Assembly: GCA_024400295.1 (NCBI GenBank)
Contig: JAKSNA010000018.1
Span: 1 to 55,675, forward strand
Direction of reading: 5' to 3'
DNA: 55,675 nucleotides
Source: Bacteroidales bacterium
GTDB taxonomy: Bacteria; Bacteroidota; Bacteroidia; Bacteroidales; F082
Every line of letters begins with the position of its first letter. Positions within the stretch are counted from its first letter, which is position 1. The notes under the pieces were generated by a model. It saw only the letters and a list, made by a program, of their open reading frames with translations. It was not told where the DNA came from and did not search any database. A program made the position numbers and the translations under genes. This document shows positions 8,111-16,318 of the stretch, piece after piece.

Positions 8111-8901
8111 TGTCTTAAAGTTTTTAATAAAATATCTGGTGTTAATAAATAAAGTTCATCAATAAAATTGGCGAGCATAGAGCCTGGGCCGGCGGATTTT
8201 TCAGCGGCCATTTCGCCGGCGACACCCATGACCGCCATCGCGTGGACAACGGCCTCGAATATGTTTTTGTTCACCGAAGCGAAGACTCCGACAATTGATG
8301 AAGCCGTGCATCCCATCGCGGTGACACGCGTCATCATCGGAGAGCCGTTGGCAATTGTCTCAACACGCTCACCATCGGTGATGTAATCTGTTGGCCCGCT
8401 GATTGTTACAACTGAATTTGTAAGTTTTGCCAAAACTTTGGCCGACTCCAACGCATCGTTTGGTGTTTCTGTGCTGTCAACGCCACGGCTTCTTACATTG
8501 CGGTTTGTCAACGCCATGATTTCAGAAGCGTTTCCGCGGATGACATCGGGGTGGCATGTCTCGATGATTTTCCATACGGTATCGGTGCGAAAAGAGGTGG
8601 CACCAGCGCCAACGGGGTCGAGAACTATCACGCCGCCACGTTTTCTCATTGCGTCTCCGGCTTTTAGCATTCCGTCAACCCATTGAGAATCAAGTGTTCC
8701 GATGTTTATCACCAAGGCATCGGCGATGGCAGTCATCTCTTCCATTTCCTCGACGGCGTGTGCCATGACCGGCGACGCGCCGATTGCGAGAAGCGCGTTG
8801 GCATTGAAATTCATCGCCACATAATTGGTGATGTTGTGAACCAACGGCGACTTTTGCCGGACAGCGTTTAAGTCATTGACAAGATGTTCTTTGTTTATCA
8901 T
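8107..8901 (-). CDS. thiM: Hydroxyethylthiazole kinase
   Basis: 264 residues from ATG 8901; an in-frame ATG at 8922 would add seven residues, but the shorter start matches the usual spacing of about 16 residues before SPLVHNITNYV. ThiM landmarks: PLVHNITNYVAMNFNANALLA, VVLDPVGAGAT-like VIVLDPVGAGATSFR, RGNASEIMAL and TAMGCTASS (catalytic Cys region). It phosphorylates salvaged 4-methyl-5-hydroxyethylthiazole to THZ-P for ThiE. It is the first gene of the operon and sits directly behind a TPP riboswitch. No thiazole synthesis genes are present in the window, so this operon is a salvage unit. Confidence 0.95.
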   Translation of the reverse strand: MINKEHLVNDLNAVRQKSPLVHNITNYVAMNFNANALLAIGASPVMAHAVEEMEEMTAIADALVINIGTLDSQWVDGMLKAGDAMRKRGGVIVLDPVGAGATSFRTDTVWKIIETCHPDVIRGNASEIMALTNRNVRSRGVDSTETPNDALESAKVLAKLTNSVVTISGPTDYITDGERVETIANGSPMMTRVTAMGCTASSIVGVFASVNKNIFEAVVHAMAVMGVAGEMAAEKSAGPGSMLANFIDELYLLTPDILLKTLRQ

Positions 8902-8967
8902 ATTGCAAATCAATACTTTCATTCAAAGAAGCATCCAATTTGGAGAATTTTAAGAAACTTTGTGACT

Positions 8968-9036
8968 CAATTCCTACGGCAGCATTACCTGCATCAGGTT
9001 TTGAGGGTATAATCTCAGTCCGCGAGGACACCCCTT
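8968..9036 (-). promoter_or_regulatory. TPP riboswitch (THI element)
   Basis: Read on the minus strand the conserved parts occur in order: GGGGTGTCC, CTGAGA, ACCC, ACCTGAT, GGTAATGC and CGTAGGAA. This is the thiamin pyrophosphate aptamer. It lies 46-67 bases upstream of the two possible thiM starts. No clear terminator follows, so control of translation initiation is the likelier mode (inference). TPP should repress the thiM-thiE/tenA-thiD operon. Confidence 0.95.
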
Positions 9037-9051
9037 TGATATTTTGACGGT

Positions 9052-9060
9052 GCAAAAGTA
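9052..9060 (-). promoter_or_regulatory. -7 element (TACTTTTGC) of the thiamin operon
   Basis: Minus strand TACTTTTGCACCGTC lies about 16 bases before the aptamer. A 19-base stretch starting with this element is identical to the promoter of the tRNA at 54332. Confidence 0.7.
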
Positions 9061-9119
9061 GTAATATTTTTTCAATTAAATAGAAATGTTTAATTTTTTT
9101 TACATTTCATCAATTGATT

Positions 9120-10544
9120 TCACAGCCACTTGCCGAACTTCTTCAAAATCCACATTTTAACCTTCCCCGCCTTGCCGGAATACGGATGTTCCCGCAACGA
9201 GAGGTTGAGGAATGTCTTGCCTTTAAGAACCGTCTGCGGATGTGTGAACTCACGGAAGCCCCACTCGCCGTGATAGGCGCCCATGCCGGAATGACCTGTT
9301 CCGTTGAACGGCACTCCTTTGACCATCAAGTGAATACATACTTCGTTGATGCAACCGCCGCCGAATTGCTGGCTGCTCATGACATGATTTGCCCAACGGA
9401 TGTCGTTGGTGAAGAGATACATCGCCAACGGATGCTCGCGACAAGCTATCGTATCCATCAAAGAGTCAATGTCGCTGTCTTTAAACGGGACGACAGGCAG
9501 AATCGGGTTGAAAAGCTCATGTTGCACGATGTCCTCATCAATATTGACTGGATATATTAATGTTGGCGAAAAACGGCGTGAGCTTCTATCACCTTCGCCG
9601 CCGTAAATAATTCTGTCTCTGTGACTTTCAGCGATTTTCGCGCATTTTTCGTAAGCGGCATCAGTGATGAGCTTAGGGTAATATTCATTTTCCGTCGGAT
9701 TCTCCCCAATCTGCCGCAAAAACTCTTTTTTCAACTCCTCAAGAAACAGCGTTGCGACTTCCTCGGCGACTGCAATCTGATTGATATTGATACAGATCTG
9801 TCCAGCATTACATAATTTGAAAAATGCGATTTTCCGTGCAGCATCTTTCAAATCAGCGTCTTTGCGGACAATGCACCAGTTGCCGTTCTCGCCGCCGAGT
9901 TCCAAGGCGACGGAAGTGAGGTTTTTGGCGGCTTCGGATAAAACGTGCTTTCCGACTGACGGAGAGCCGGTGTAGAAAATCTTGTCGAACCGCTGCGCCA
10001 AACACATATCAGCAATGTCATGTCCGCCGTCGATGACCGTGACATAGTTTTCAGGGAAAACTTCCGCGATGAACTTTTTCAGCACCTCGGTACATGCCGC
10101 CGACTTAGAGCTTGTCTTGATTACGGCAGTGTTTCCGCCGGCGATGCTTGCCGTCAAAACGCCTAATGTGAGTAGTATCGGAAAGTTGAACGGACTGATA
10201 ATCAACGACACACCGTATGGCATCTTATACACTTTCGTAACTATGCTCGGAAAACACAGCATCCCGCTGAAGTGTTTTTCAGGCCTCGCCCACCTGCGCA
10301 GTCCGCGGATTGTCTCATTGATTTCAATAATCGTCGGGATGACATCGCACAGGTAGCCTTCGACATCAGAGCGGCCAAGGTCGGCTTTCAACGCCGCCAT
10401 GAAATCGTTCTCATGAGCTATCACGGCTTTCTTGAGTTTCTTAAGTTGAGCGACACGCCATGAAACGTCAAGCGTAGTTCCAGCGCGGAAAAACAATCTT
10501 TGTCGTTCCACTATCTCTTTGATTGTCTGTTCGTTGTAATTCAT
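9120..10544 (-). CDS. Aldehyde dehydrogenase (class 3-like)
   Basis: 474 residues from ATG 10544; the longer frame begins with TTG. ALDH landmarks: SPFNFPILL (usual PWNFP), LELGGENGNW with the general-base Glu, NAGQICININ with the catalytic Cys, and HELFNPILPV near the C terminus. The C terminus is basic and somewhat hydrophobic (VKMWILKKFGKWL), as in membrane-associated class 3 enzymes, though there is no clear transmembrane segment. It oxidises aldehydes to acids with NAD(P)+; the substrate is unknown. It follows rlmB by 20 bases on the same strand, probably as one transcript. Confidence 0.92.
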   Translation of the reverse strand: MNYNEQTIKEIVERQRLFFRAGTTLDVSWRVAQLKKLKKAVIAHENDFMAALKADLGRSDVEGYLCDVIPTIIEINETIRGLRRWARPEKHFSGMLCFPSIVTKVYKMPYGVSLIISPFNFPILLTLGVLTASIAGGNTAVIKTSSKSAACTEVLKKFIAEVFPENYVTVIDGGHDIADMCLAQRFDKIFYTGSPSVGKHVLSEAAKNLTSVALELGGENGNWCIVRKDADLKDAARKIAFFKLCNAGQICININQIAVAEEVATLFLEELKKEFLRQIGENPTENEYYPKLITDAAYEKCAKIAESHRDRIIYGGEGDRSSRRFSPTLIYPVNIDEDIVQHELFNPILPVVPFKDSDIDSLMDTIACREHPLAMYLFTNDIRWANHVMSSQQFGGGCINEVCIHLMVKGVPFNGTGHSGMGAYHGEWGFREFTHPQTVLKGKTFLNLSLREHPYSGKAGKVKMWILKKFGKWL

Positions 10545-10564
10545 ATCATGCAGCAATCAAGTGA

Positions 10565-11323
10565 TTATTCGCCTATTCTCTGTCGCACGACCTCGAATGC
10601 AACAATGCCCGTCGCCACTCCGACATTAAGCGAGTCAATATCGCCAGGCATTGGTATAACAAGGTGGTTATCAGCACGTTTCAGATAAGCCTCACTGATG
10701 CCATCTTCTTCAGACCCCATCATTATAGCGACAGGTCCTGTAAGGTCAGCCTGCCAGATGGTCTGTTTTGCTTTTTCAGAAAACGCGACGACTTTCAGAC
10801 CGCTTGCCTTCAGGAAGTCAATGGTGTCTTTCACATTTTCGACGCGGCACACATTAATTAATGACAGTGCGCCGGCAGATGTCTTCATCGCGTCGCCGTT
10901 TATCAAGGCCGAGCCGCGCGACGGAATAACAATTGCGTCAACGCCGGCGGCGTAACATGTCCGTGCTATCGCCCCGAAATTGCGCACGTCGGTGACTCTG
11001 TCGAGAATCACCACAAACGGCATCCTGCCTTCGTCATACACAGCAGGTATCACATTCTCAATGTCTTGATAAGAAATCGGGCAGACAAAAGCCACAATTC
11101 CCTGATGATTCTTACGTGTCAGGCGATTCAGTTTCTCAATCGGCACAAACTGCACGGGGACGTTATGTTCTTTTGCATAGCCGCATATCGCGGAGATCTG
11201 CGGCGAACGCAAACCGTTCTGAACGAAAATCTTCTCTAATTCCTTGCCTGCCTTGATGACTTCCTCAACGGGATGGACACCGAAAACCATGTTGGAATCT
11301 TCCTTTTTCAACTGATGCTCCAT
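10565..11323 (-). CDS. rlmB: TrmH/SpoU-family 23S rRNA 2'-O-methyltransferase (RlmB-like)
   Basis: 252 residues from ATG 11323. An N-terminal SpoU substrate-binding domain (FGVHPVEEVIKAG...) is followed by the SPOUT knot with motif 1 (LDRVTDVRNFGAIARTC), motif 2 (VAIMMGSEEDGIS) and motif 3 (IPMPGDIDSLNVGVATGI). It is predicted to methylate the 2'-OH of G2251 in the 23S rRNA P-loop; paralogues with other RNA targets are hard to exclude. The gene is divergent from the TonB-like gene and followed by the aldehyde dehydrogenase. Confidence 0.9.
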   Translation of the reverse strand: MEHQLKKEDSNMVFGVHPVEEVIKAGKELEKIFVQNGLRSPQISAICGYAKEHNVPVQFVPIEKLNRLTRKNHQGIVAFVCPISYQDIENVIPAVYDEGRMPFVVILDRVTDVRNFGAIARTCYAAGVDAIVIPSRGSALINGDAMKTSAGALSLINVCRVENVKDTIDFLKASGLKVVAFSEKAKQTIWQADLTGPVAIMMGSEEDGISEAYLKRADNHLVIPMPGDIDSLNVGVATGIVAFEVVRQRIGE

Positions 11324-11338
11324 ATTAAAAATTTTCTG

Positions 11339-11347
11339 ACAAAAATA
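11339..11347 (-). promoter_or_regulatory. -7 element (TATTTTTGT) of rlmB
   Basis: Minus strand TATTTTTGT lies 16 bases before the rlmB ATG, a variant of TAnnTTTGY. Confidence 0.5.
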
Positions 11348-11383
11348 GTACAAATTTTGTAACATCAGATGAATATTTTGTAC

Positions 11384-11392
11384 TATATTTGT
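11384..11392 (+). promoter_or_regulatory. -7 element (TATATTTGT) of the TonB-like gene
   Basis: Plus strand TATATTTGTG lies about 20 bases before the ATG at 11413, in the short divergent spacer with rlmB. Confidence 0.5.
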
Positions 11393-11412
11393 GCTTTGAA
11401 ATTTAAAATAAA

Positions 11413-12207
11413 ATGAGAAAAGAATTTATCACGTTTTTGGCGATTTTCACAGTGCTGATGTCATTGAATATAAACGTCAATGCTCAGGTCACGTTGCCAG
11501 AGCCAGTCGCCGGCAAATCATTGACCAGCAAAATAATAAAGAATCATCAGATATATCCGCAAAACGCATTGGAACAGAAGAAAGGCGGCAAGGTCGTTGT
11601 GGAATTCACCGTCGGACGGGACGGTGTCGCAAAGGACTTCAAAATTGCTAAAAGTTTCGATGATGAATGCGCCGAAGAGGCACTGCGGTTGGTGAAGATG
11701 ATTGAGTGGAAACCGGCGACTGAATTAGGCAAACCAATTGAATATCACACAGATTACACAGTGGATTTTTCAGCAAAATCTTATCTGAAGTCAGAAAGCA
11801 AGAACAAAAGAGTCATGTTGCCGGAACAGGCTTATCCGGCGCAGACAAGCAATAAGATTTACGAAACCAAAGGACTATACGTCCAGCCCCAGCCATATTT
11901 CGAGAACAAACAGGTCACCCTTGCGGGGTATCTCCGCGCAGAGCTTCAGTATCCTGAGCAGGCGAAACAGTTTGAGATTCAAGGCACTGTGAAACTCAAC
12001 TTCGTCATTGAAACCGACGGAAGAGCATCGAACATCGTGGTTGAAAATAGTGTCGGCGGTGGTTGCGACAATGAAGCCGTCAGATTGATTCAGAACCTCC
12101 TGTGGACTCCTGGGGTGAAAAATGACAGTCTGGTGAGAACCCGCACATCGCAGGAAATCACATTCAAGATCGGCGCGAGAAATTATTATGATGGAAATGC
12201 CTATTAA
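11413..12207 (+). CDS. Secreted protein with two TonB C-terminal domains
   Basis: 264 residues. An N-terminal signal sequence (about 1-24, ending NVNAQ) replaces the single anchoring helix of classical TonB. Two TonB_C-like repeats follow: about 38-115 (YPQNALEQKKGGKVVVEFTVGRDG...) and about 168-255 (YPEQAKQFEIQGTVKLNFVIETDG...), joined by a linker. There is no proline-rich spacer and no inner-membrane anchor, so it is probably a free periplasmic protein rather than a working energy transducer. It is divergent from rlmB. A heptamer repeat begins at its stop codon, and the DUF3078 gene follows on the same strand. Confidence 0.82.
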   Translation: MRKEFITFLAIFTVLMSLNINVNAQVTLPEPVAGKSLTSKIIKNHQIYPQNALEQKKGGKVVVEFTVGRDGVAKDFKIAKSFDDECAEEALRLVKMIEWKPATELGKPIEYHTDYTVDFSAKSYLKSESKNKRVMLPEQAYPAQTSNKIYETKGLYVQPQPYFENKQVTLAGYLRAELQYPEQAKQFEIQGTVKLNFVIETDGRASNIVVENSVGGGCDNEAVRLIQNLLWTPGVKNDSLVRTRTSQEITFKIGARNYYDGNAY

Positions 12208-12239
12208 GTTGTAAAGTAGAAAGTTATAAAGGTGGAAAG
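12208..12239 (+). repeat. Purine-rich heptamer/octamer array after the TonB-like stop
   Basis: The units GTTGTAAA, GTAGAAA, GTTATAAA and GGTGGAAA follow the TAA stop directly. They share the GTTATAAA unit with the array behind thiE-tenA. Confidence 0.65.
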
Positions 12240-12308
12240 ATCAGGCAATTTAAGAACTTATATTAAAATTGAGGCAAGAAACGAATTTTAAATAAAATAA
12301 CAAACAAA

Positions 12309-13265
12309 ATGAAAAAAGTATTTTTACCTTTGATTGCGCTCCTTATGACAGCGCAGATGGCATTCGCACAGGATGCAGAGACAACAACATCACCATGGAC
12401 ACACGGCGGAATGGTCGGACTTAACTTCGCGCAAAGCCACCTCAACAACTGGGCGGCAGGCGGACAGGACAACATCAACATGCTCGGGACATTCATTTAC
12501 AGCATTGACCTGAACAAAGGCAAACACAAATGGGAAAACGACATTGACCTCCAGCTCGGTTACAACTACTTCGACCTAAAGAAGATGCCCATCAAGACTG
12601 ACGACCGCCTGTTCATCGGGTCACTCTATGGACTCAACGTCGTGAAAGACAAGCTGTTCGTGTCAGCTAACCTCACCTTCCAGACACAGTTCGCCGATGG
12701 TTACGACTACGCGGCAGACACCATGAAAATATCACAGTTCATGGCACCTGCGTACACCACACTCGGTCTTGGTGTCGATTGGACCCCTACCGCGTCCGAC
12801 GCACGCGTGGTGTTCTCTATGAACGTCGCCCCTGTAACAGGAAAACTGACTATCGTGAACAACCAGACATTCGCTGATGAAGGCCGCTATGGCATGGAAG
12901 GTGCCAAATACGAAATTAAAGGTCCCGACACCTTAATCATTCACAGCAAGAAGACACGCTGGGAACTTGGTGCCAAAGTTACCGCCAAATTCAAGGCCGA
13001 AATCTTCAAGAACGTCATCTTCACCTCAAAACTCGACATGTTCTATGACTACATCAACGAACTCAAGAGAAACTACAACTGCCCTATCGACTTCGACTGG
13101 GACAACCTCTTGACCCTCAAGGTGAACGACTGGCTCAACTGCAACATCTCGGCGAGACTCGTCTATGACGAGGACGTTTTCCCGTGGGTCGATGGCAAAT
13201 GCGCCGACAAAGTCCTTCAGTTCAAGGAAGTATTCAGCCTGGGTCTTTCATATAAGATTCGTTAA
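12309..13265 (+). CDS. DUF3078 outer-membrane-associated protein
   Basis: 318 residues with a signal peptide (cleavage after MAFAQ, about residue 20). The start of the mature protein (WTHGGMVGLNFAQSHLNNWAAGGQDNIN) and the alternating aromatic beta strands, ending in SLGLSYKIR, fit DUF3078, a Bacteroidota family predicted to form an outer-membrane beta barrel. The function is unknown. It is two bases from the following phosphoesterase gene, so the two are surely co-transcribed. Codon use is even and GC-rich relative to the defence island, which suggests a well-expressed core gene. Confidence 0.85.
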   Translation: MKKVFLPLIALLMTAQMAFAQDAETTTSPWTHGGMVGLNFAQSHLNNWAAGGQDNINMLGTFIYSIDLNKGKHKWENDIDLQLGYNYFDLKKMPIKTDDRLFIGSLYGLNVVKDKLFVSANLTFQTQFADGYDYAADTMKISQFMAPAYTTLGLGVDWTPTASDARVVFSMNVAPVTGKLTIVNNQTFADEGRYGMEGAKYEIKGPDTLIIHSKKTRWELGAKVTAKFKAEIFKNVIFTSKLDMFYDYINELKRNYNCPIDFDWDNLLTLKVNDWLNCNISARLVYDEDVFPWVDGKCADKVLQFKEVFSLGLSYKIR

Positions 13266-13267
13266 CA

Positions 13268-13783
13268 ATGAAGAAAATAGGATTATTATCCGACACACAC
13301 GGTTGGTTTAATCCTAAAATCCTTGATTTCTTCAAGGATTGCGACGAGATATGGCATGCCGGCGACATCGGCAACACTGATGTCGCCGACAAGCTCTCGG
13401 CGTTCAAGAAATTACGCGCGGTTTACGGCAACGTGGATGGCAATGAACTGCGTCTTATGTTTCCAAAAATCCAAATATTTAATGTTGAAGATGTTAAGGT
13501 CGTGATGACACATATCGGCGGCTATCCCGGAAGATACGAGACGGGCATGACATTACTTCTTGCAAACGAAAGACCTGATATTTTCATCAGCGGGCACTCA
13601 CATATTCTGAAGGTGATGCGCGACACGAGACTGAACCTTCTGCACATAAACCCAGGTGCAGCCGGCAACTCCGGATTTCATAAGATTATTACAATGGTGA
13701 GATTCCAAATCGACGGGAAAGACATCTCCAATATGGAGGTCTATGAACTCGACAGAAGACTCGCACCCGCCGATGCTTTCTGA
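13268..13783 (+). CDS. YfcE/MJ0936-family metallophosphoesterase
   Basis: 171 residues, the normal size for this small phosphodiesterase family. Metal-binding motifs are in order: LLSDTHG, WHAGDIGN, VYGNVDGN, THIGGYPG and SGHSHILK. It should use Mn2+ or similar metals to hydrolyse phosphodiesters; the physiological substrate is unknown. It is cytoplasmic, with no signal peptide. It follows DUF3078 by two bases and is convergent with the DUF4293 gene, the two stops abutting with no spacer. Confidence 0.92.
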   Translation: MKKIGLLSDTHGWFNPKILDFFKDCDEIWHAGDIGNTDVADKLSAFKKLRAVYGNVDGNELRLMFPKIQIFNVEDVKVVMTHIGGYPGRYETGMTLLLANERPDIFISGHSHILKVMRDTRLNLLHINPGAAGNSGFHKIITMVRFQIDGKDISNMEVYELDRRLAPADAF

Positions 13784-14251
13784 TTATCTGATTCTGTCAA
13801 CAGAACGGAGAAGCTCAATGTCCTTCTTTATTCCCCTGATAGCTAAAATGTTGAAAATCAAACTTGCCATTGGCAAATAAATCCCTATTCCAAAAGCCAA
13901 AATTTCAGAATTGATACTTTTTTGAATGTCGGAAACATAATACAGCAACACCAAAACAGCAAAAGCCAAAGTGATGAGCATGTCGAGCTGGCAGAGTTTG
14001 ACCTGAACATGACGTCTTTTATATACAAATAAGGTGATGACTGGAAGAATTGTCATTATTGCAGCCAATATTTCGAGCGGCAGTGTATATAAACCACCGA
14101 AATATGTTGCATCTATCTGATTATCAACACCAAAAACAGAAAGGTTCATCATTGTCGCGCCGTAGTCAAAAGAAGCGAGGTCAAAACAAAATAACAGCCC
14201 GCTGCACACGGCAGCAAGAAACAGATAAAGTGTTTGTATTCTTTGAATCAT
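13784..14251 (-). CDS. DUF4293 four-helix membrane protein
   Basis: 155 residues from ATG 14251 (MIQRIQTLYLFLAAV), the typical start of DUF4293; the longer frame runs back through the promoter. Four membrane helices are visible (about 7-25, 53-75, 84-105 and 115-140), with a short basic C-terminal tail. The function is unknown. In Bacteroidota, DUF4293 often lies next to rho, as here, where it is divergently transcribed. Confidence 0.85.
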   Translation of the reverse strand: MIQRIQTLYLFLAAVCSGLLFCFDLASFDYGATMMNLSVFGVDNQIDATYFGGLYTLPLEILAAIMTILPVITLFVYKRRHVQVKLCQLDMLITLAFAVLVLLYYVSDIQKSINSEILAFGIGIYLPMASLIFNILAIRGIKKDIELLRSVDRIR

Positions 14252-14267
14252 CGTTTTGAAAATTTTT

Positions 14268-14276
14268 GCAAAAATA
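14268..14276 (-). promoter_or_regulatory. -7 element (TATTTTTGC) of the DUF4293 gene
   Basis: Minus strand TATTTTTGC lies 17 bases before the ATG at 14251. Confidence 0.55.
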
Positions 14277-14308
14277 TATTTTTTTTCGTTGCAATTAAAA
14301 TTTATTTG

Positions 14309-14317
14309 TATTTTTGC
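14309..14317 (+). promoter_or_regulatory. -7 element (TATTTTTGC) of rho
   Basis: Plus strand TATTTTTGC lies about 115 bases before the rho ATG, giving a leader of roughly 105 bases, long for this window. Confidence 0.65.
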
Positions 14318-14326
14318 AGCTCGAAT

Positions 14327-14373
14327 GAACAACGGACATTTGGTCGTTGTTCTACTGGGCGGTACAGATCTGT
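14327..14373 (+). promoter_or_regulatory. Structured rho leader: hairpin plus palindrome
   Basis: GAACAACG (14327-14334) and CGTTGTTC (14345-14352) form a perfect 8-bp stem with a 10-base loop. A perfect palindrome, ACAGATCTGT, follows at 14364-14373. Neither is followed by a T-run, so an autoregulatory RNA or protein-binding element is more likely than a terminator (inference). Confidence 0.5.
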
Positions 14374-14431
14374 TTCGTAAATTTCAGAAAGTTCATTGTT
14401 ATAATTCAACAGTAAGGAAATTTTTATATCC

Positions 14432-16237
14432 ATGTACGACATTTTTGAACTAAGCGACAAATCTTTGACTGAATTAAAAAAGATTGCCAAAGGATTTGGA
14501 GTTAACGTCACTGACAAACCGAAAAACGACCTCGTTTATTATATTCTCAACGCTCAGGCGGCGGATGCTGACGTTGTCGTTGACAATGATTTAGATAAAA
14601 ATTTTAAGAAAGAAAATATGTCTGAAGACAGCAAAGATTTAGAAAAGCCTGCAAAGCCCAAGGGCAGACCTGGCAGAAAGAAAAAGATTGAAAACGAAGA
14701 ACCAACAGCCGACGCAGCAACTGTCACAGAACCGACTACAGCGACCACCGAGACACCGGCTGCTATTGAATCACCGAGACGTGCCAAACGTCCAAGGATC
14801 GGGAAACGTCAGGATGTGATAAAGACAACATTCGAAAACAAAGATGACGACAAACCACGTCAGCACGTCTCATATCCAAGACCGAAGCCGAAAGCAGTTG
14901 TTGATACCACGAACCAGACATTTGGCAGCGACAATGAGCTTGAAGATGACGTCATTGAGAATTTTGAAATTGAAAATGAAGTCGCTGAGGAAAACAACAT
15001 TGTTGAAAGCCAGCAGATGCAAGCTGAGACAATTGAGGAAGAGCCTGTACAGGTACAGCCTTCAAACTACAGCCAGCAGCCGCAAAGTTCCCCAAAACGA
15101 GACGAGCTTATATCAGAGTTCGACGGTGTCGTCTCCGCGGAAGGTGTCCTCGAAATCATGACAGACGGCTTTGGTTTCCTTCGTTCGGCTGACTACAACT
15201 ATCTGAACTCACCGGATGACATCTACGTGTCGCAGTCACAGATAAAGCTGTTCGGACTGAAGACCGGCGACACTGTCCTCGGCATGATACGTCCGCCAAA
15301 GAACGGCGAGAAGTTCTTCCCGTTAGTTAAGGTTGACAAAATCAACGGGCGCAACCCCGATGACGTGAGAGACCGAATCCCGTTTGACTTTCTCACTCCG
15401 TTGTTCCCTGATGAGAAGTTCAAAATAACGGGTCACAAAGGATGCACTGTCTCGACGAGGATCATGGACCTCTTCGCTCCTATCGGCAAAGGGCAGCGCG
15501 GTCTCATCGTGGCACAGCCGAAGACGGGTAAGACGGTCTTGCTGAAGGAAGTCGCCAACGCCATTGCTGCAAATCACCCGGAGGTTTACCTTATCATATT
15601 ATTAATCGACGAGCGTCCGGAAGAGGTCACTGACATGGCACGCAGTGTGAAGGCGGAGGTGATTTCAAGTACATTCGACGAGCCTGCCGAGAAACACGTG
15701 AAGATAGCGAACATCGTCCTTGAAAAAGCCAAGCGTCTCACCGAATGCGGCCATGATGTCGTTATCCTTCTTGACTCGATAACCCGACTCGCGCGTGCCT
15801 ACAACACAGTCTCGCCGGCATCAGGCAAGGTGCTCTCGGGAGGTGTCGAGGCTAACGCATTGCAGAAGCCAAAACGTTTCTTCGGCGCAGCACGTAACAT
15901 CGAGAACGGCGGCTCGCTGACAATATTAGCGACAGCACTCACCGACACCGGCTCCAAGATGGACGAGGTCATCTTCGAGGAGTTCAAGGGCACAGGCAAC
16001 ATGGAGTTGCAACTCGACCGGCGTCTCTCGAACAAACGCATCTACCCTGCCATTGACATTACGGCGTCGGGAACACGACGCGATGACCTGCTCGTTGACG
16101 AACGCACATTGGCGAGAGTATGGGCACTGCGCAACCACCTCGCCGACATGACCCCAGTCGAAGCAATGGAATTTGTAAAGGACAGGGTATCAAAGACAAT
16201 ATCGAACGAAGAATTTATAGCGACAATAGACAAATAA
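14432..16237 (+). CDS. rho: Transcription termination factor Rho with long disordered insertion
   Basis: 601 residues, against about 420 for E. coli Rho. The order is N-terminal helical domain (about 1-45); a low-complexity insertion rich in E, D, T, P, Q and K (about 45-225); the cold-shock-like RNA-binding domain ([15 protein letters not shown]..., [10 protein letters not shown]); then the ATPase with Walker [14 protein letters not shown], Walker [17 protein letters not shown], the Q-loop and the R-loop region ([19 protein letters not shown]). It is an RNA helicase that ends transcription. Insertions of this type are known in Bacteroidota Rho and have been linked to phase separation in Bacteroides. 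The ATG at 14432 lies behind a structured leader. Confidence 0.97.
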   Translation: MYDIFELSDKSLTELKKIAKGFGVNVTDKPKNDLVYYILNAQAADADVVVDNDLDKNFKKENMSEDSKDLEKPAKPKGRPGRKKKIENEEPTADAATVTEPTTATTETPAAIESPRRAKRPRIGKRQDVIKTTFENKDDDKPRQHVSYPRPKPKAVVDTTNQTFGSDNELEDDVIENFEIENEVAEENNIVESQQMQAETIEEEPVQVQPSNYSQQPQSSPKRDELISEFDGVVSAEGVLEIMTDGFGFLRSADYNYLNSPDDIYVSQSQIKLFGLKTGDTVLGMIRPPKNGEKFFPLVKVDKINGRNPDDVRDRIPFDFLTPLFPDEKFKITGHKGCTVSTRIMDLFAPIGKGQRGLIVAQPKTGKTVLLKEVANAIAANHPEVYLIILLIDERPEEVTDMARSVKAEVISSTFDEPAEKHVKIANIVLEKAKRLTECGHDVVILLDSITRLARAYNTVSPASGKVLSGGVEANALQKPKRFFGAARNIENGGSLTILATALTDTGSKMDEVIFEEFKGTGNMELQLDRRLSNKRIYPAIDITASGTRRDDLLVDERTLARVWALRNHLADMTPVEAMEFVKDRVSKTISNEEFIATIDK

Positions 16238-16318
16238 TTAAAAACAAAGTATGTGCGACAAGACATTGTAACTGATGCCCTGTCTGATTAAAATTTAAAC
16301 AATTATAACCCATTGACA

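Noticed and set aside
8873..9055. 60-residue ORF across the TPP aptamer
   Set aside because: The frame reads through the riboswitch, whose conserved RNA motifs explain the sequence.
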